Counted from the first letter of the stretch, positions 34,167 through 46,975 are shown. The stretch: 64,000 bases of DNA from Rutpela maculata (GCA_936432065.2 OW386292.2:11810918-11874917), one strand, 5' to 3'. Numbers and translations: made by a program. The notes: a model not told the origin generated them from the sequence alone.

Positions 34167-34546
34167 ATGTAACATTGGACCCCGCTAGACGCCAGCTTTC
34201 TTCCACGCGGCTATTAACATAAAAATCAAAGCACCCGCACCCGGTTAAGATTTCGCCGCTTTTGCGTAAAAATTGCTGCCATAACATGGCTTATCTTGTA
34301 CATATCATTAATTAAATTACAATATAGATAATAGCACAGTTTCCGACTTATGTGTATATAAACAATTACAACAAAATTTGTCAAATTATGAATGGTCCCC
34401 ATTCATTCCGTATTTACTTGTAAAAATTGATAACGCTCTCGAATGTAAAGCGTTTAAAAAAATACGATCACCAGGTCAATGATTATTTATCTGTTTTCAA
34501 TAAAAAAAATTATTAATAGAATTATCTATGGCTGTAATTATAATTT

Positions 34547-35655
34547 TTGTTTACTTTCCAGTCTTGGCAATTTAAAAAAAATATTAATAAAACTACTGCA
34601 AAACCAGCTCCAAGGAGTGATGATATCCATGGTGGGGTATTGAGATCCGTAGGTCCATTAATATCTACAATTTTATCTTATTTAATAAATGAATTATTTA
34701 GTACATGGTCATTTCCAGTTGTGCTAAAAACGTCTACAGTATCGGCAAGCGTTTGATTAGGTACAGCAATAAGAGCAAGCGAGAGCGAAGTAGAAGCGTG
34801 TCACACTTTGCCCTGCTAAGGTACTGGTAGACGCCTTTATTGTTGGCGGTCGGTTAAGTCTTTGAAACTATGCAATACCTAATCCAGGACTTTCCGATAC
34901 TGTATACCGGCGTATAAAAATAAAGGGTCAAAACATGATGTGGCCAATTATATGTTAATACAACTACAAAGCCAGCTAGCTAAAATCTTTAAACTAGCAT
35001 ACTCAAATAGAGTAATGAATTTTGTAGAAACTTTTCACCTACTCGATGATGCCCAAAACGGTTTTAGAAATAATAAGTCCAAAACTACAGCCATTTCTGA
35101 ACTCACTCGTGTAATCTATGATGAACTCGTAAGCAGCTTTGTTTTATGATTTGAGTCGTGCTTTCGACACTATAGACCATCACTTTCTTTTTGAAGTCGG
35201 TATTGAAGTCCGAAGGGTCCCACACGAATGGGCTGCCTCGTACTTATGTAACCGATCGCAAAATGTAATCGTGGAAGGAGTCAAGTCAGATACAAAGAAG
35301 ATAGTGCTGGGAGTATCACAGGGCTCAATTTTGGGCCCTTTATTTTTTATAATATTCATTAACGATCTTACTGACCATTGCATTACCTCGGATAAAACAA
35401 TTCTCTACGCTGATGATACAAACTTTCTAATACGTCATAATACCATCAATACCCTTGCTGAAAATTGTAATTTAGCATATAAAGAACTATGTGACTGGTG
35501 TAAATTAATAATAACGGTCTAATAGTTAATGCTGACAAAACACTTCATATGAAATTCTGTATAAATAATATTAATCCGGATTAAAAATTATGTGGCAAAT
35601 CAATACAAAGTGTTGATAACATGAAATTTCTTGGTTAACTATGGATTAAAAACTT
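34547..35655 (+). pseudogene. Dead LINE ORF2 (RT), interrupted by two MITEs
   Basis: RT pieces in order: KTTAKPAPRSDDIHGGVL, WSFPVVLKTS, the MITE at 34737-34902, YKNKGSKHDVANYM, DDAQNGFRNNKSKT, a frameshift near 35140, YDLSRAFDTIDHH, GVSQGSILGPLFFIIFIND, YADDTNFLI and MKFLG. The reading frame on the two sides of the MITE joins in phase if the MITE and one TA are left out. The frame is cut off at 35655 by the left end of a large palindrome. Frameshift and stops make it non-functional. Confidence 0.88.
34737..34902. mobile_element. Tc1/mariner-type MITE in the LINE, TA duplication
   Basis: 166 bp, beginning CAGTATCGGCAAG and ending CTTTCCGATACTG, with a further inner pair GATTAGGTA/TACCTAATC. 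TA flanks both sides. Target identity is verified by the LINE: its reading frame resumes in phase across the insertion. Confidence 0.88.
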
Positions 35656-36523
35656 ACAATATATTTACGTTTTTTTGCCCCAAAATAAGATATTTTTCGG
35701 GATATGGCCGCTCGAATATTCCTAAAAGTGGGGGAGGGGAAATGTAAAAATTGAAAAAATCTGGAAAAATTCAGGTGAATGTATTATCGAAATACCTGAC
35801 TTTTTTTATTTGCAACGTTTCTGTAAAGTGCGTTTTCATCAATTTTTTCCGGAAAAACATGAAAACTTTGAAATTGTAGCGCTTTGAAAATATGTAATTT
35901 AAGAATTTGACAAAATTCAGACGTATGTATTGAGGACTTCTAAACATTTTTTGTCTCTTGGAATTATTTTGTAACTTGCTAATTTTCCGAGTTACAGGCA
36001 GTTTTTCACGATAAATGCACATTAAAAAATACATGAAAATTCGAAAAATGAGCGTGATTTATAAAAAAATATGAAAGCTATATAGTTATACCATTTTTAA
36101 AGGTTCAGTATTTTTTAAATTGAAAATGTGCAAAAAATGTAGTACATTATTTATCGTGAAAAACTACCGGCAATTCGGAAAATTAGCAAGTTACAAAAAA
36201 ATTCCAAGAGACAAAAAATGTTTAGAAAATCTCAGTGCATAGGTCTGAATTTTTTCAAATTTTTAAATTACGAATTTTTAAAACGCTACAATTTCAAAGA
36301 AAGGGGTAGTTTTTCATGTTTTTCCGGAAAAACTCGGTGAAAACGCACTTTACAGAAAAGTCTTGTACTTCAATGATAAGTACATTCACCTGAATTTTTT
36401 CAGATTTTTTTACATTTCCCCTCCCCCACTTCTAGAAATTTTCGAGTGGCGATATCTCGAAAAATGCAAAATTCACAGGAGTAAAAACATCTTATTTTGG
36501 ACCAAAAAAGGTAAATATATTGT
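35656..36523. mobile_element. Large palindromic element inserted in the LINE
   Basis: Ends ACAATATATTTAC and GTAAATATATTGT. The arms are about 400 bp and imperfect: shared blocks include AAAATAAGAT, ACTTTACAGAAA or its complement, TTTTTCCGGAAAAACATG and CGGAAAATTAGCAAGTTAC. The centre lies around 36085. The LINE reading frame stops at its left edge. Open frames inside are a consequence of the symmetry and show no domain. Confidence 0.78.
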
Positions 36524-37867
36524 TTTTTTTTTCATTTTTGACCTAATTCTACAAGTTATGGAACCCGTGATAAAAGAGGTGTTTTCTACCCTTTCTTCCC
36601 CTTCCGATAATTTCCTGCTCTGATCTAAAACGATTGTGTATGTATGTATTGGAAAATTGAACGAAAGTTTATTTTCAAGTGGATATTCATGTACATTTTG
36701 CGGAAGTTACATCAAGAAAAAGGCATTTTTAGATCATGACCACCAAATAAACTCCTACGAGATTTGCCTAATTCTAAAATATAATTGTATTTCTGCCGTG
36801 CTGTGCTGTTGACCTGCCAAATAAATCAATTTATACATTATTTAAATACCGTTTGCTTAAAAAAATATATTGTTAAAAATAAATTTAATACCTAAACATG
36901 TTTGGCACAATTTCAATTTGCTTATTTATATTCTAGGTTTATTCATCTCGATATATTATATTTTTTGTGTACACAAAGCCACTGAATATAGATACAATTT
37001 GACCTTAGAGTCAGACTAAATAATCCTAAAAATAGTTGTTTTTTTACAAATACCCATGCATATTGCATTAAAATAATAATTTCTTTGTGAAAATATAATC
37101 GACCTCTGCCGCTTGCTTTTGCATTATCGAACGATTTCCTTTTACTCGGGCAACAAAAACAAAATAGGCTAATAATAAATATTTTTTACTTCGTTCCAAA
37201 AGTAACGCCATTCAATATTGTTAATGTATTATAACGGCAATTATAGACTTGTTTGAAAAGAGTTAGCTAGTTATTTGTTATCTTATGAGTTATGAACGTG
37301 GTATACAGGGTGTCCCACTTAGAAAACTAACGGCCTCCAAATAGAACACGATATTGGCTGAAACCTGATTTAATGTTGGGTCAGTAGATACATTGAAAGT
37401 TTAAAAAAATATTGGGCCGATATTAGCAAATATTGATGTGAAAACATTGGTATGCCTATGTTGGTAATATATTATTTTTACCCATTCCAACCCAGATGCA
37501 TACAAACAATATTGATAAATATCTTTAACATTAATTTCACAATATTGTATGATCTATATTGATGAGATAGTGATGTTCTTTTTAAACTATATTGTTTAAG
37601 AAATATTCATTCATACAAATTAATAATGTTATTGCAATATTGTACATCTAACACCAAGTCATAATAACGAATATTGATTTTTGAATATTGTAAAATACAT
37701 ATTTGTCCTATATTGGCGAACTCTCTGCAATATTTTCTAATACAAATAAACATTGATTTAACAATATTAAAAAGTCTAAATTTACGTCACAGTGTATTTT
37801 TTGACAATTTTGTACATGACAAATATTATTGGTATTATTGTTAGGGGAAAATGTATTTTGCCATCTG
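36524..37867. other. No gene seen; ATATTG-rich patch
   Basis: A TATACAGGGTGTCCCACTT repeat-end motif lies near 37303. From 37430 to 37800 the words AATATTG, ATATTGAT and their complements are very frequent, with 'ATTTGTCCTATATTGGCGAA' near 37700 matching a text near 6290. This is probably a decayed repeat. No gene recognised. Confidence 0.4.
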
Positions 37868-38330
37868 TCAAAAATATTTGGGTTGGTAACCTTTGTGAAT
37901 GTTGATTTATAGGTTATGGTACCTGACGTCACAGCTAACCTCAAAAATATATATTTCTTAGGATTTAAGAATATTACGTAGCTATTATTAAAATTTCTGC
38001 CTTGTTCCCGTACTTTCAACTAAAATCTAGTACAGTGTAATGTTTATGAAGTTCTAAATACTCTGTCCTAATAAAATAGGACTCTTTTTGTAGGTTGGAA
38101 ATCTAACCTGTAATTAGCAGTCTATTTTTATTAGTCAACAATATAGAAAAATTATTTGCGTGAATTTTTAAATATTTGCTTGGAGCCAGTACGACTTTAA
38201 GCTAAAAATGCGTATACAAACATTAAAAATGAGAATATACTTGAAAAACTTAAACATGTTATGTCCCTAAATATATTTCATAACCTAAAAGTCAACATTC
38301 GTAAAGGTTACCAACCCAAATATTTTTGAC
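37868..38330. repeat. Inverted repeat, about 55-bp arms
   Basis: The left arm (37868-37919) contains AAAATATTTGGGTTGGTAAC and GTTGATTTATAGGTTATGG; the right arm (38276-38330) contains the complements. The spacer is about 355 bp. No coding. Confidence 0.7.
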
Positions 38331-38827
38331 AATGTTAAAACTTATTTTAGTTGTTTTTTTTTAAGGTAATAATTGTTCTTTAGCCATGTTCGGATATTAC
38401 GTCTGATTGATGGGACGCTTCACAATCGTTCATTTAATGCAAATCGAGCTAACTGAGCTAAATCTTAAACGTTGGAATATTACAAAATAAGTGCCTCGGA
38501 CGAAGCTCGACTTGCTCGGACCTTTTTGATCGAGTAGGAAGATTTTAATTTGACGCATGCGTAGTCTGCTTGAACTGTCCATAATGTTATTGGCTTGTTG
38601 AGGTTAGAGTGTCATTTGGGCTAAATTCTGTGTTATTATTTCTTTTTCGCTATCCAATGTTCTACAAAATCTTCGAAACGTTATCTGTTAATACCCTTAT
38701 ACTATCCGGCAATTGATTAACATGCAACATAAACAAACATGAAAGGTTTTGTTTTAACAGATTGCTTGTAGTCCACTTCAGTTCGTTCGATATTTGTTCA
38801 TGAAATAAATGGCTCCAAAGTCACGTG

Positions 38828-39740
38828 CACTCAAAGAAATAGTATGGGTAAATTCAACAAAAAGAAATGGTTAACGAACAATATCGTTAATTTTGTTAAA
38901 CCAAACTATATTGATGGTATTTTTAAACAAGAGGTGATTGTTATTTTAATTAATAAAAAGTTGTCGTACAACAAAACAAACATTAACTAAAAAAATAGAT
39001 GAATAAGACTATTATTTTGTTCGTCTGACTATTATTTTGTTGAAATCTGTCAAATTAAACTAGATAATAGTATATTTTATTTTTAACTATTATCGAATTG
39101 TAATTCTAACGTAGTATTAGTTCGCTGTATTATTGTACTTGATAGACAAACCAATATTATTGTCGTCTTCTAGAAGTTCTAAAAGAATTACTATAAAATT
39201 TGCTTGCTTACCACGTAGTCTACTACAGAAATTATTCCCAGATGACGCCACATACAAATCACTAACAATAATCAATCATGCATTATCTTATATTCTTATG
39301 AATTTATAGAAAATTAATAACATGATTGCAATGTTCAAATTCTCTCAGGGATCATCGATATATTTGGATGGATCTTATAAACGATCTCTAATCTTTGGTT
39401 TGGGTGGTCTGATGTCTCAATATTGAGATTTTGGCTGACCAAAAAAAACTTCATCATACAATAAAGTTTAGATCAATCTAAAAATTAGTTGGTGAACAAA
39501 AAACAAAATCGTTGTACTATTTAATTGTAGACCAAATTGAAAATGGTTAGTGAACATAAAAAAATGTCATTGTACTATTTAATTTGTTACAAGAAGATAT
39601 GATTATTAAACTACTATTTGTTTACGAAAACAAATAAAGTTGTATGACTATTCTTTTCTGATTGATTTAACTATGAAACTAGATAGGCGCGATTTCATAT
39701 GCTCTTTTTGGTTGAATTTACCTATCATTTTCTTTGAGTG
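38828..39740. mobile_element. Element with CACTCAAAGAAA ends
   Basis: The left end CACTCAAAGAAA...ATGGGTAAATTCAAC is complemented by GTTGAATTTACC...TTTCTTTGAGTG on the right, with about 40 bp of imperfect terminal inverted repeat. Inside, a unit of about 60 bp with TTGTACTATTTAATTTG is tandemly duplicated (39486-39600). No transposase. The target duplication is not clear. Confidence 0.65.
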
Positions 39741-39984
39741 TGTAATTTATCTGATTGCTCAGTGCTCTGATTTCCGATGTAATAACCAAATACAGCTGAT
39801 AAGGATCCACCGTGTGGGGAGGTTCCAGCCGCATCCAGTAGCTGCCGATTTTTTTACTAACAGTCAATTTTAAGAACATAATTTTGAAAAGTTTATATTT
39901 TTTATGCTGTGCTCTTTTAGATATTTTTATTAGCCTACAACCAATATTGATCATATCCGATGCATGTTGGTTTTGAAATATTGG

Positions 39985-41806
39985 AAAACATATAACTGGC
40001 TAACTCAATTTTAAGTCCTATATCCAAAATATTAAAAAAGGCTATCTATGAACGTTTATTTACTTTATTAATAAGCATAAATTACTTACCGACAGTCAAC
40101 AGGGGTTTCGAAAAGGGCTTTCAACTCAAACAGCTGCAGTTGAATTGGTGCAATATGCTCATGACAAATTAAACATAAAAGAATGCGTAATAGGCATATT
40201 TTTCGACTTGTCACGAGCCTTTGATACTCTATTGATATTTAGCCCAGAAATTGGATACCCTATTAACAATTGGATCATTTCGTATACGACCAGTAGAAAA
40301 ATAACAGTTAAAATGGAACAGAGTACCGCCGATATTCATGATGTTGAGCTTGGAACTTCTCAAGGGGTAATTCTGGGACCATTGCTGTTTCTTCTGTATA
40401 TTAACGACTTGCCGAATTACATCACCGATGGGAGAGTCTTTATATATGCAGATGATACAATGGTGGTGGTCTCAGATGCTAATGGCGATGAGGCGATAAA
40501 AAATCTCAACACGCAATAAAAGAATTTTATAAGTGGTGTCAAAGTAACCATCTTGTTGTCAATACAGGAAAAACCGTGGCATTAGCCTACTCAGCGATCT
40601 GCTATATTATTGGTTGGGGACAAGCAACTTCCAATGTAAGGGCATTTATTTTACAAAAGAGAATACGCCTTATATTTCGCTTAAAGCGAATGGACTCCTG
40701 TAGAGACATTTTTAAACAGAAAAAAATATTAACCATAGCTTCAATATATTTATTAAAATTATTACAGAACATTTTTTTTGATCCATTTATTTAACGTCGG
40801 CCTATTTCCGCTACCAGGGCCTATCACCGACGCCAGGAGACGAGCTACCCCCAACCTGAAAATTTTGCCGAACCTCTTCCCTTAAAAAGAGTAGGGATCT
40901 TTTACTTGCCTAACATTTAATACACAAGGGACCGCCTGCTTTACATCCCCTCCGAAGGATGGTATATCCACTACGTAATCCTCGTCTGAAATTACGTAGC
41001 TTCCGCGTATACACTGACATACAAGCCGCTAGAAGGTGGGACAAGAACGCTGTATTTCCCAAGATGGGTCGCCCATCCAAGTACTAACCGCGCTCGAAGT
41101 TGCTTCAACGGAATATCGACTGACATTCACAAGCAAGCAAGCAATAACAAGTTTATTAAAGTTAGAGGTACATGTATGTGCCTCCCCGGAATCTGGCCCG
41201 GAGCCAGCCAGACAACCACGACGCGCATTGAAGTCGCCTCTACGCTCGCCCCTATTTACAGAACATTCATAGCAACAAAGATACATTCTAAATATGAACT
41301 GACATTCACAAATAGAGCACAAGAAATAATCATTTTTACATAAAGAAATGCAACAGCGAAGCATACAAAAAAGCACCATATTATACAGGTTGCTACTATT
41401 ATATGTTACACACGAAACAGAAAATTTGAAATCACCAAAACAATTTAAACACAAAATTAAAAACATGCTAGTAGATAGGTAATATTTTTTACAATATCAG
41501 TGAATTTGAACAACATATTAAATTGCAGAAAAATGAGATTTTTTGATTTATTATTGTGTCTATCACATTTCTCGTTTATTACTTACGTTTTATTTGTTTA
41601 TTTGTTCACTTATCTACATTTGTTAATAACGAAATATTGGTATACCAAAACTGTTACATAATTATTGTATATTTTTTATATTTTTATATATTTTTTATAT
41701 TTTTTGTCTTATGAATTTTTGTTCAAACTGACATACCTTATCCATTGTACAACAATTGTAAATGTACCATTGTGTCATTTAAAGGTGAATAAATTGAATT
41801 GAATTA
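39985..41806 (+). pseudogene. Dead LINE with internal deletion and SINE insertion
   Basis: RT text: ILSPISKILKKAIYERLF, a frame change, QQGFRKGLSTQTAAV, FFDLSRAFDTL, GTSQGVILGPLLFLLYINDL and YADDTMVVV, then WCQSNHLVVNTGKTV. Directly after this comes the post-RT text GWGQATSNVRAFILQKRIR, so the segment between was deleted. The 5S SINE (40774-41255) splits it, after which the C-terminal text LKSPKQFKHKIKNMLV continues to a stop near 41480. It ends near 41806 with AATAAATTGAATTGAATT, a (GAATT)n tail. A CR1-group-like remnant. Confidence 0.85.
40774..41255 (-). mobile_element. 5S rRNA-derived SINE, copy 2, with 12-bp duplication
   Basis: Minus strand. It starts GGGGCGAGCGTAGAGGCGAC, has an extra block of about 95 bp rich in GC, then the 5S-like stretch GTTAGTACTTGGATGGGCGA, a tail with GTAAAGCAGGCGGTCCCTTG, and an A-tract. 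TTACAGAACATT is duplicated exactly on both sides (40762-40773, 41256-41267). It interrupts the LINE between recognisable coding blocks. The 145-codon minus-strand open frame over it is not a gene. Confidence 0.88.
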
Positions 41807-44470
41807 AAATCAGATTGTTTAATCCCATATATGTAGACGGTTCTCCTTACAAGTTGTTTGTATGACAGAAACAATTCATTTAATCTGAATTGATGACTGC
41901 AAAAAAGCCAAAAATTATAATATGCATATGATAATTATTTTTGTTGGCTTGTTTTGCAATAACTTTAAGATCAGAACGTACTTTAGGGCTACCCTGTATA
42001 TTTTCAGGATAGAGAAATTTGTACCTTTATCACAAACAACAAATAACAAAACATTTGAATATTTTTTTACGTCCTAACCTAATTATATTTATACCAAATA
42101 GGTATCAATTATGTTCTAAAATCCTCATTTTAAAATGCTTTCTAGTTTGTCCTATATAAACTTAAGGCGAGTACAAGTAGATCAGAGAATCAAGGACTCT
42201 TGGTTGCACGTTGCGACATTTCTGAAATAGATCCGACGAAAATTCCTACGTAACATATTTTGAGAAGGCTCTGATATAAAATAGAACATAAATATATGAA
42301 GTAATGAAAAGTAGGAAACGGCTTGTGACAGTTTCAATGCCGCCCGACTATGATATTAATGTTGTGACAGACCTCTGAAGAAATTTAACACATCGGTTCG
42401 TTTGGAATAAACGATTAATATTAAGTTTAAAAGATCTTATCTCTACTAATTAAACATGTATTTCGTTCAATCAGCAGTGATTAGCACTATTTAACTGGAA
42501 ATATATGATTTAACGATGTTTTCTTACTGGGTGACCCAGTGACGCAGATTTATGTGAACTTGAATATATTGCTTTGTATTTCAAAAGTAAAGTTAACCTC
42601 TAATAGAAAGACCGTTGTGTAACAATTTCTATTTGAGTAGATGAATAACTTATAGAAATTAGGTGCGAAATTCCATAGAGAGGGTGTCCGGAAATGCCGG
42701 TGAAAAACTTCTGGTGTAGATTTTATATGCAAAAATATGAAAAAAGGTCACATAAAGCTATGTCCGCAAATGCTTCCTAGGTAGACCAAGCAACGAATGA
42801 TTATAGAGGAAAATTTTAGGGACAGAAAATTTGACTTTGGAACTTTGTTTGGACTAGTCTGGAGATGAACATGTCAAAAGTCCCCACTCCTAGGTGGTGA
42901 GCGGGGGGGAGGGGGCACTTTAAAGGTCCCATTTTTTGTTTTTTCGCTTATATCTCGGAAACTATGCGTCGTATAGAAAAAGGTAATCTATGCAAAATTA
43001 AACATAATTAAATTTCCTACGAGAATGTTTATATTAATTTTCTTCCCATGTGTTATAGTTTACGAGATATTCGCCAGCCAAAATAGATAATTAAAAAAAA
43101 AAGTATTAGGTACCTTGAATATTTCTATCAAAGCGGTTTACCGTGGTCTGCTAATAAATCACAGCCACAAAACAATCTTTATTTTACAACACTAGACGTA
43201 TTTACTAACGTAGTATTTTGTCGAAATCTATACATTTCATTAAATATACAGTGTGACTCACTTAAAATGAAGACGCCCTTATAACTTTTTTATTTTGTTT
43301 CCGATTTGAATCAAATTTTACTCAAGTATAGAACAAATTAGGATCTACTTATGACCAGAAAAACATTCGCCTGCTACAAAGGCAAAGCCACCTGTGGTAC
43401 CAAAATATGCTGAAGGATGATGAAATAACAGTAACCCAAATTTGATTAAATTATATCGAGCAGTAAAAAAATTGTTATTGAAAATCGCTTTTCTCACCCT
43501 GTGTTCAGCGAAAAATGTTTCATGGGCATATGGTTTTATTTCTACCTAAAATGTAAGCTTTCGACATATTGCGCACATATTCTGGGATACCCTGTATATA
43601 ACGTATAAAAAATAAACAAAATTCAGCGGTAATAAAATCATTTAATGGGATTTTAAAAACTGTGTATTACATGTTTTTCCTTCGCCATTTATAACTATCA
43701 TTTAAATTAATTTTTTGCGGTATGTTAAGTAATTGGCTTGGCGACAAAATATTGAAATATTACGGGAACAATCGTTGGAATGAAGTTTTAAGTTCATTGA
43801 TCTTGAACACAATTCGCAAATTAACAACGACCTTAATAGATGAATTTGTTTATACTTTTTCTTATTACATTTGATTGTAGTTTGTATGACTTTTATAAAT
43901 TGATGCTTTTAAAGGACGTGGAACAGCTTTTTTGCATTTAAAAACTTGAAATGTAGATTCCTGCTTCAACAGAAATTTGTGTAGAAATTTTTCAAAAACT
44001 GAACACATTTATTTCCAAAATAATGTAAGTGAAGTACGAATGATCAAATTTGGCTTTTATGAAGATAAATTACTTGTAGTATATGTTTTAAAATGATCTC
44101 GGTTGCAAGTGACTTCATACAAATATAAATAAAATATAAATATAGCTGATTATATTTCACAATTTTAACCTTCTTAATTACATAACGCATGTAGCTTCCG
44201 TCTCTTGAATTATTGAGCCACAATGGGTAAAGTAAAATTTTTCCTTTTATCCTCTCCCGGACCGTTACTGGCCGAGCCGTCGGCTATTACTTCTGTTGTG
44301 CCAAAATAGATCTCTGATAAAGGGTTTGTAGGAAAGGTGCTGAAATCCCCCTCAAGAAAATTGAACCTAAATGGTATACCTCCCTTTAGAGTAAAGGACT
44401 GTACACACTCTGTAGTTGCAACATTTCCTGATATTTCCATATTTGAATTTGACTTTCCATATTTTCGTAT
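41807..44470. other. No gene seen; repeat ends only
   Basis: CCTGTATA-type repeat-end motifs occur near 41994 and 43592, and GGGTGTCCGGAAA near 42680, suggesting decayed elements of the same end type. A GGGGGGGAGGGGG run lies near 42905. The minus-strand frame at 44210-44440 (76 aa) is open and Gly/Phe-rich but I do not recognise it. No other coding support. Confidence 0.35.
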
Positions 44471-44474
44471 ATAT

Positions 44475-44880
44475 CCCGTTTATAAGAGAAGACAACAAAA
44501 ATAATTCGGAGAACTATAGGCCAAATAACAATGATCTGCAATTTTGCGAAAGTTTTTGAGTTTGCCTAGAATATGCCATTATCCGTTCATTCACTGAAAC
44601 TAATCTTAGCTGTCACACAATATGTTTCCGAAAAACTGGATGATAACAAACAGATTGATATTATCTATACGGATTTTTGCAAGGCGTTTGATCGGCTGGA
44701 CCATGGTATTCTGATACAAAAGCTTAGCAAATTCGGATTGTCATTGGCACAATTAGATTTAATTACCTCGTATTTGGAAAATATGCGTCAGTATTACTTA
44801 CTAGTTTAGGTGTTCCCCAGGGATCTGTACTCGGACCGCTTCTCTCTAACAATTTTATTAATGCCATTGTTGTAGAAAGA
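44475..44880 (+). pseudogene. Non-LTR RT fragment
   Basis: RT text in shifted frames: an NSENYRP-like motif near 44505, then TDFCKAFDRLDHGILIQKL (44660-44720), then after a shift GVPQGSVLGPLL near 44815. Catalytic FADD is absent; the text is lost after INAIV near 44870. A frame-broken LINE remnant. Confidence 0.8.
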
Positions 44881-45435
44881 TTTGGTATTTATAGTGCCTA
44901 AAAAAGAATAGCGCATAAAATCTAACCCCATATGTGTAGTCAATACGGTTGCTCTTAGGGCCCTCTATCACCTTGTTCATTTTGGACGACTATTAATGGA
45001 ACACCCTGTATAGTTTTCCTACATAAAATTATTTACCATATGTTTGAATGCCCGTCTATGTTTTCGTCAGCATATTTCCAATTTGGTTAATGTACACAAA
45101 AAAGAGGACAGGCCCCAGCACAGTACCCTGTGGTATTTCCATGAAAATTACCACTGAACAATTCTGCAATTTTTACTTTTTGTATTCTGTTACTTAAATA
45201 ATTAGTTAACAGCTTTAAAGAATTACCCCCCACTCCAACCTCTTCGAACCTGCCTAATAAAGTTTTATTATTTACAGTATCAAATGCTTTGGCCAAGTCT
45301 AAAAATACAGCAAGATATTTTTTGCTTTTATTCAAGTGGTTCATTATTAAATTTGTAAATTCAAAAACTGCATCTTCTGTATCTTTGCTTCATCTGAATC
45401 CAAATTGTTTCTCTTAAAGAATGTTATGACTATCT

Positions 45436-46030
45436 AAAAACCGCTGCCCAAGGAATCACTACTTCCACATCCAGATTTTCCATCCAAGTCTCTCACAGCG
45501 AAAAAATTTTGTGTGGAAATAATTGCTTATGGAACCTTAATAATATAATATTTGAAATCGTTTTTGGTTCTTGTACACACACTAAATCATACATTTTTTT
45601 TTCACCCCCTTTAATAATAGGGTAGCAGTGGTAATGGAGGTGCCTAATGCCAAAAATAGCCTTATAGCTTCTTTTATGTATACTAAATATCAATTTCATA
45701 GATTTTTATCTGCTTGATTTATCTATTTACCCCCATTTACCTCGTTTACCCCCCAACCCTTCAACAGAATAAGATGAAAATATAATCTAGTTCCAGATCA
45801 CGTTAAAATACATACGTTTACCAAATTTCAAGTCAATGTCTTAAACGGTTCCAGAGTAATCGTGCGCACAAAAAAAAGTAACAGACCGAGACAGACCAAC
45901 AGATAGACAGGCAGAATTTTTTTTCTCAAACTTAATATCTCGACGTTTCATGACATTCTAAGCCTATTTGAACAATAAAAAATTTCAATTTTTTTTTTGT
46001 CGTTACTATATTCCAGTGGATGTGGAAGTA
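45436..46030 (+). mobile_element. Helentron-like element, copy 3
   Basis: Starts AAAAACCGCTGCCCAAGG, has the inner motif ACTTCCACATCCAGATTTT, loses about 130 bp of the G-rich part, keeps the AACGGTTCCAGAGTAA block and a short GACA run, and ends GGATGTGGAAGTA with a damaged hairpin. No target duplication is evident in the flanking RT sequence. Confidence 0.8.
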
Positions 46031-46200
46031 AAATTCTATTAACCTTTGGTTTAGGCATTTTTCAAATATTTTAGCAAAGTTGACATTTTGTCAAATTTGC
46101 ACGATCTTCTAATTTATAAACGGGGGTTACTATTGATACTTTCCATTCTTTAGGAATTTTATAGGTATTAAACGTTAAATTTACTATGTGACGCAATAGT

Positions 46201-46829
46201 TACTTCCACGTCCAGTGGAAGTATAGTAACGACAAAAAAATTTTGTCGGTCTGTCCGTCGGTCTGTCTGTAACTTTTTTTGTGCGCACGTTTACTCTGGA
46301 ACCGTTTAAGATATTGACTTGAAATTTGGTACACATATGTACTTTAACGAGATCTAGAACTGGATTATATTTTCATCTTGTTCCGTCGAAGGGTTGGGGG
46401 GTAAATTGGGGTAAATTTGGGGTAAATGGGTAAATCAAGCAGGTAAGAGTCCATGAAATTGGTATTTAGTATATACAAGAGAAGCTAGGGTCTCAAAAAA
46501 ATTTTTGGCATTAGCCACCCCCATTACCACCCCCACCCGCTTATTAAAGGGGATGAAAAAAAAATGTGATTTAGTGTATGTACAGGAACCAGAAACCTCA
46601 AAATATCTTTTTACTTCATTCACCCCCCACTACCACACCCCTGTCACCACCCCTACCCCACTACCAATGTGGGGTATCGTTTTATGGGTTTTTGGGGTAG
46701 AGGATTTCAAATATTATATTATTAAAGTTCCATAAACAATTATTTTCACATACAAAGTTTTTTCGTTGTGAGTGACTTGGATAGAGAATCTGGATGTGGA
46801 AGTAGTGATTCCTTGGGCAGCGGTTTTTT
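46201..46829 (-). mobile_element. Helentron-like element, copy 4, full length
   Basis: Minus-strand copy with the terminal hairpin TACTTCCAC-GTCCA-GTGGAAGTA at 46201-46223 and the opposite end AAAAACCGCTGCCCAAGG complement at 46812-46829. It is close to copy 1 throughout, including GGGGTATCGTTTTATGGG and the GTCGGTCTGTCC microsatellite. Open frames on either strand over it (for example 46505-46735) recur in copy 1 and only reflect the repeat. Confidence 0.82.
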
Positions 46830-46975
46830 ATAATGTAGAAATGGGTAGTTTTAATGAGTTGAACTGTTATGCCATCTGGACCAGGAGATGAGTTATTTGT
46901 CAGTGTAGAAACATTCAAAATTAGTTCTTTATCAGTAACTGGTTTGAAAATAATGATTCCCTTGGTATGTTTTTA

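Larger units (their letters stand above)
45035..46975 (-). pseudogene. Dead LINE RT split by two Helentron-like copies
   Basis: Minus strand, in order: VTDKELILNVSTLTNNSSPG and PDGITVQLIK (46975-46832), then Helentron-like copy 4 (46829-46201), then FNTYKIPKEWKVSIVTPVYK (46198-46035), then copy 3 (46030-45436), then a QFGFR motif and FTNLIMNHLNKSKK, FLDLAKAFDTV, and after a shift IPQGTVLGPVLFFVYINQI near 45100. The protein order is kept, so both insertions happened after the LINE arrived. There are stops and frameshifts outside the insertions too. Confidence 0.85.

Noticed and set aside
35771..36623. Several open frames of 86-87 codons on both strands
   Set aside because: They mirror each other across the palindrome and show no domain.
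41029..41466. 145-codon minus-strand open frame with a Cys-rich look
   Set aside because: It runs through the 5S SINE and its flanking LINE in the wrong frame; the SINE boundaries explain it.
44210..44440. 76-codon minus-strand frame with PGEDKRKNFTLPI
   Set aside because: No family recognised and no supporting context; left unassigned rather than called a gene.
46505..46735. 76-codon frame that recurs at 10410-10640
   Set aside because: Identical in nature in two copies because the Helentron-like repeat is the same; no coding evidence beyond repetition, many stops in other copies.
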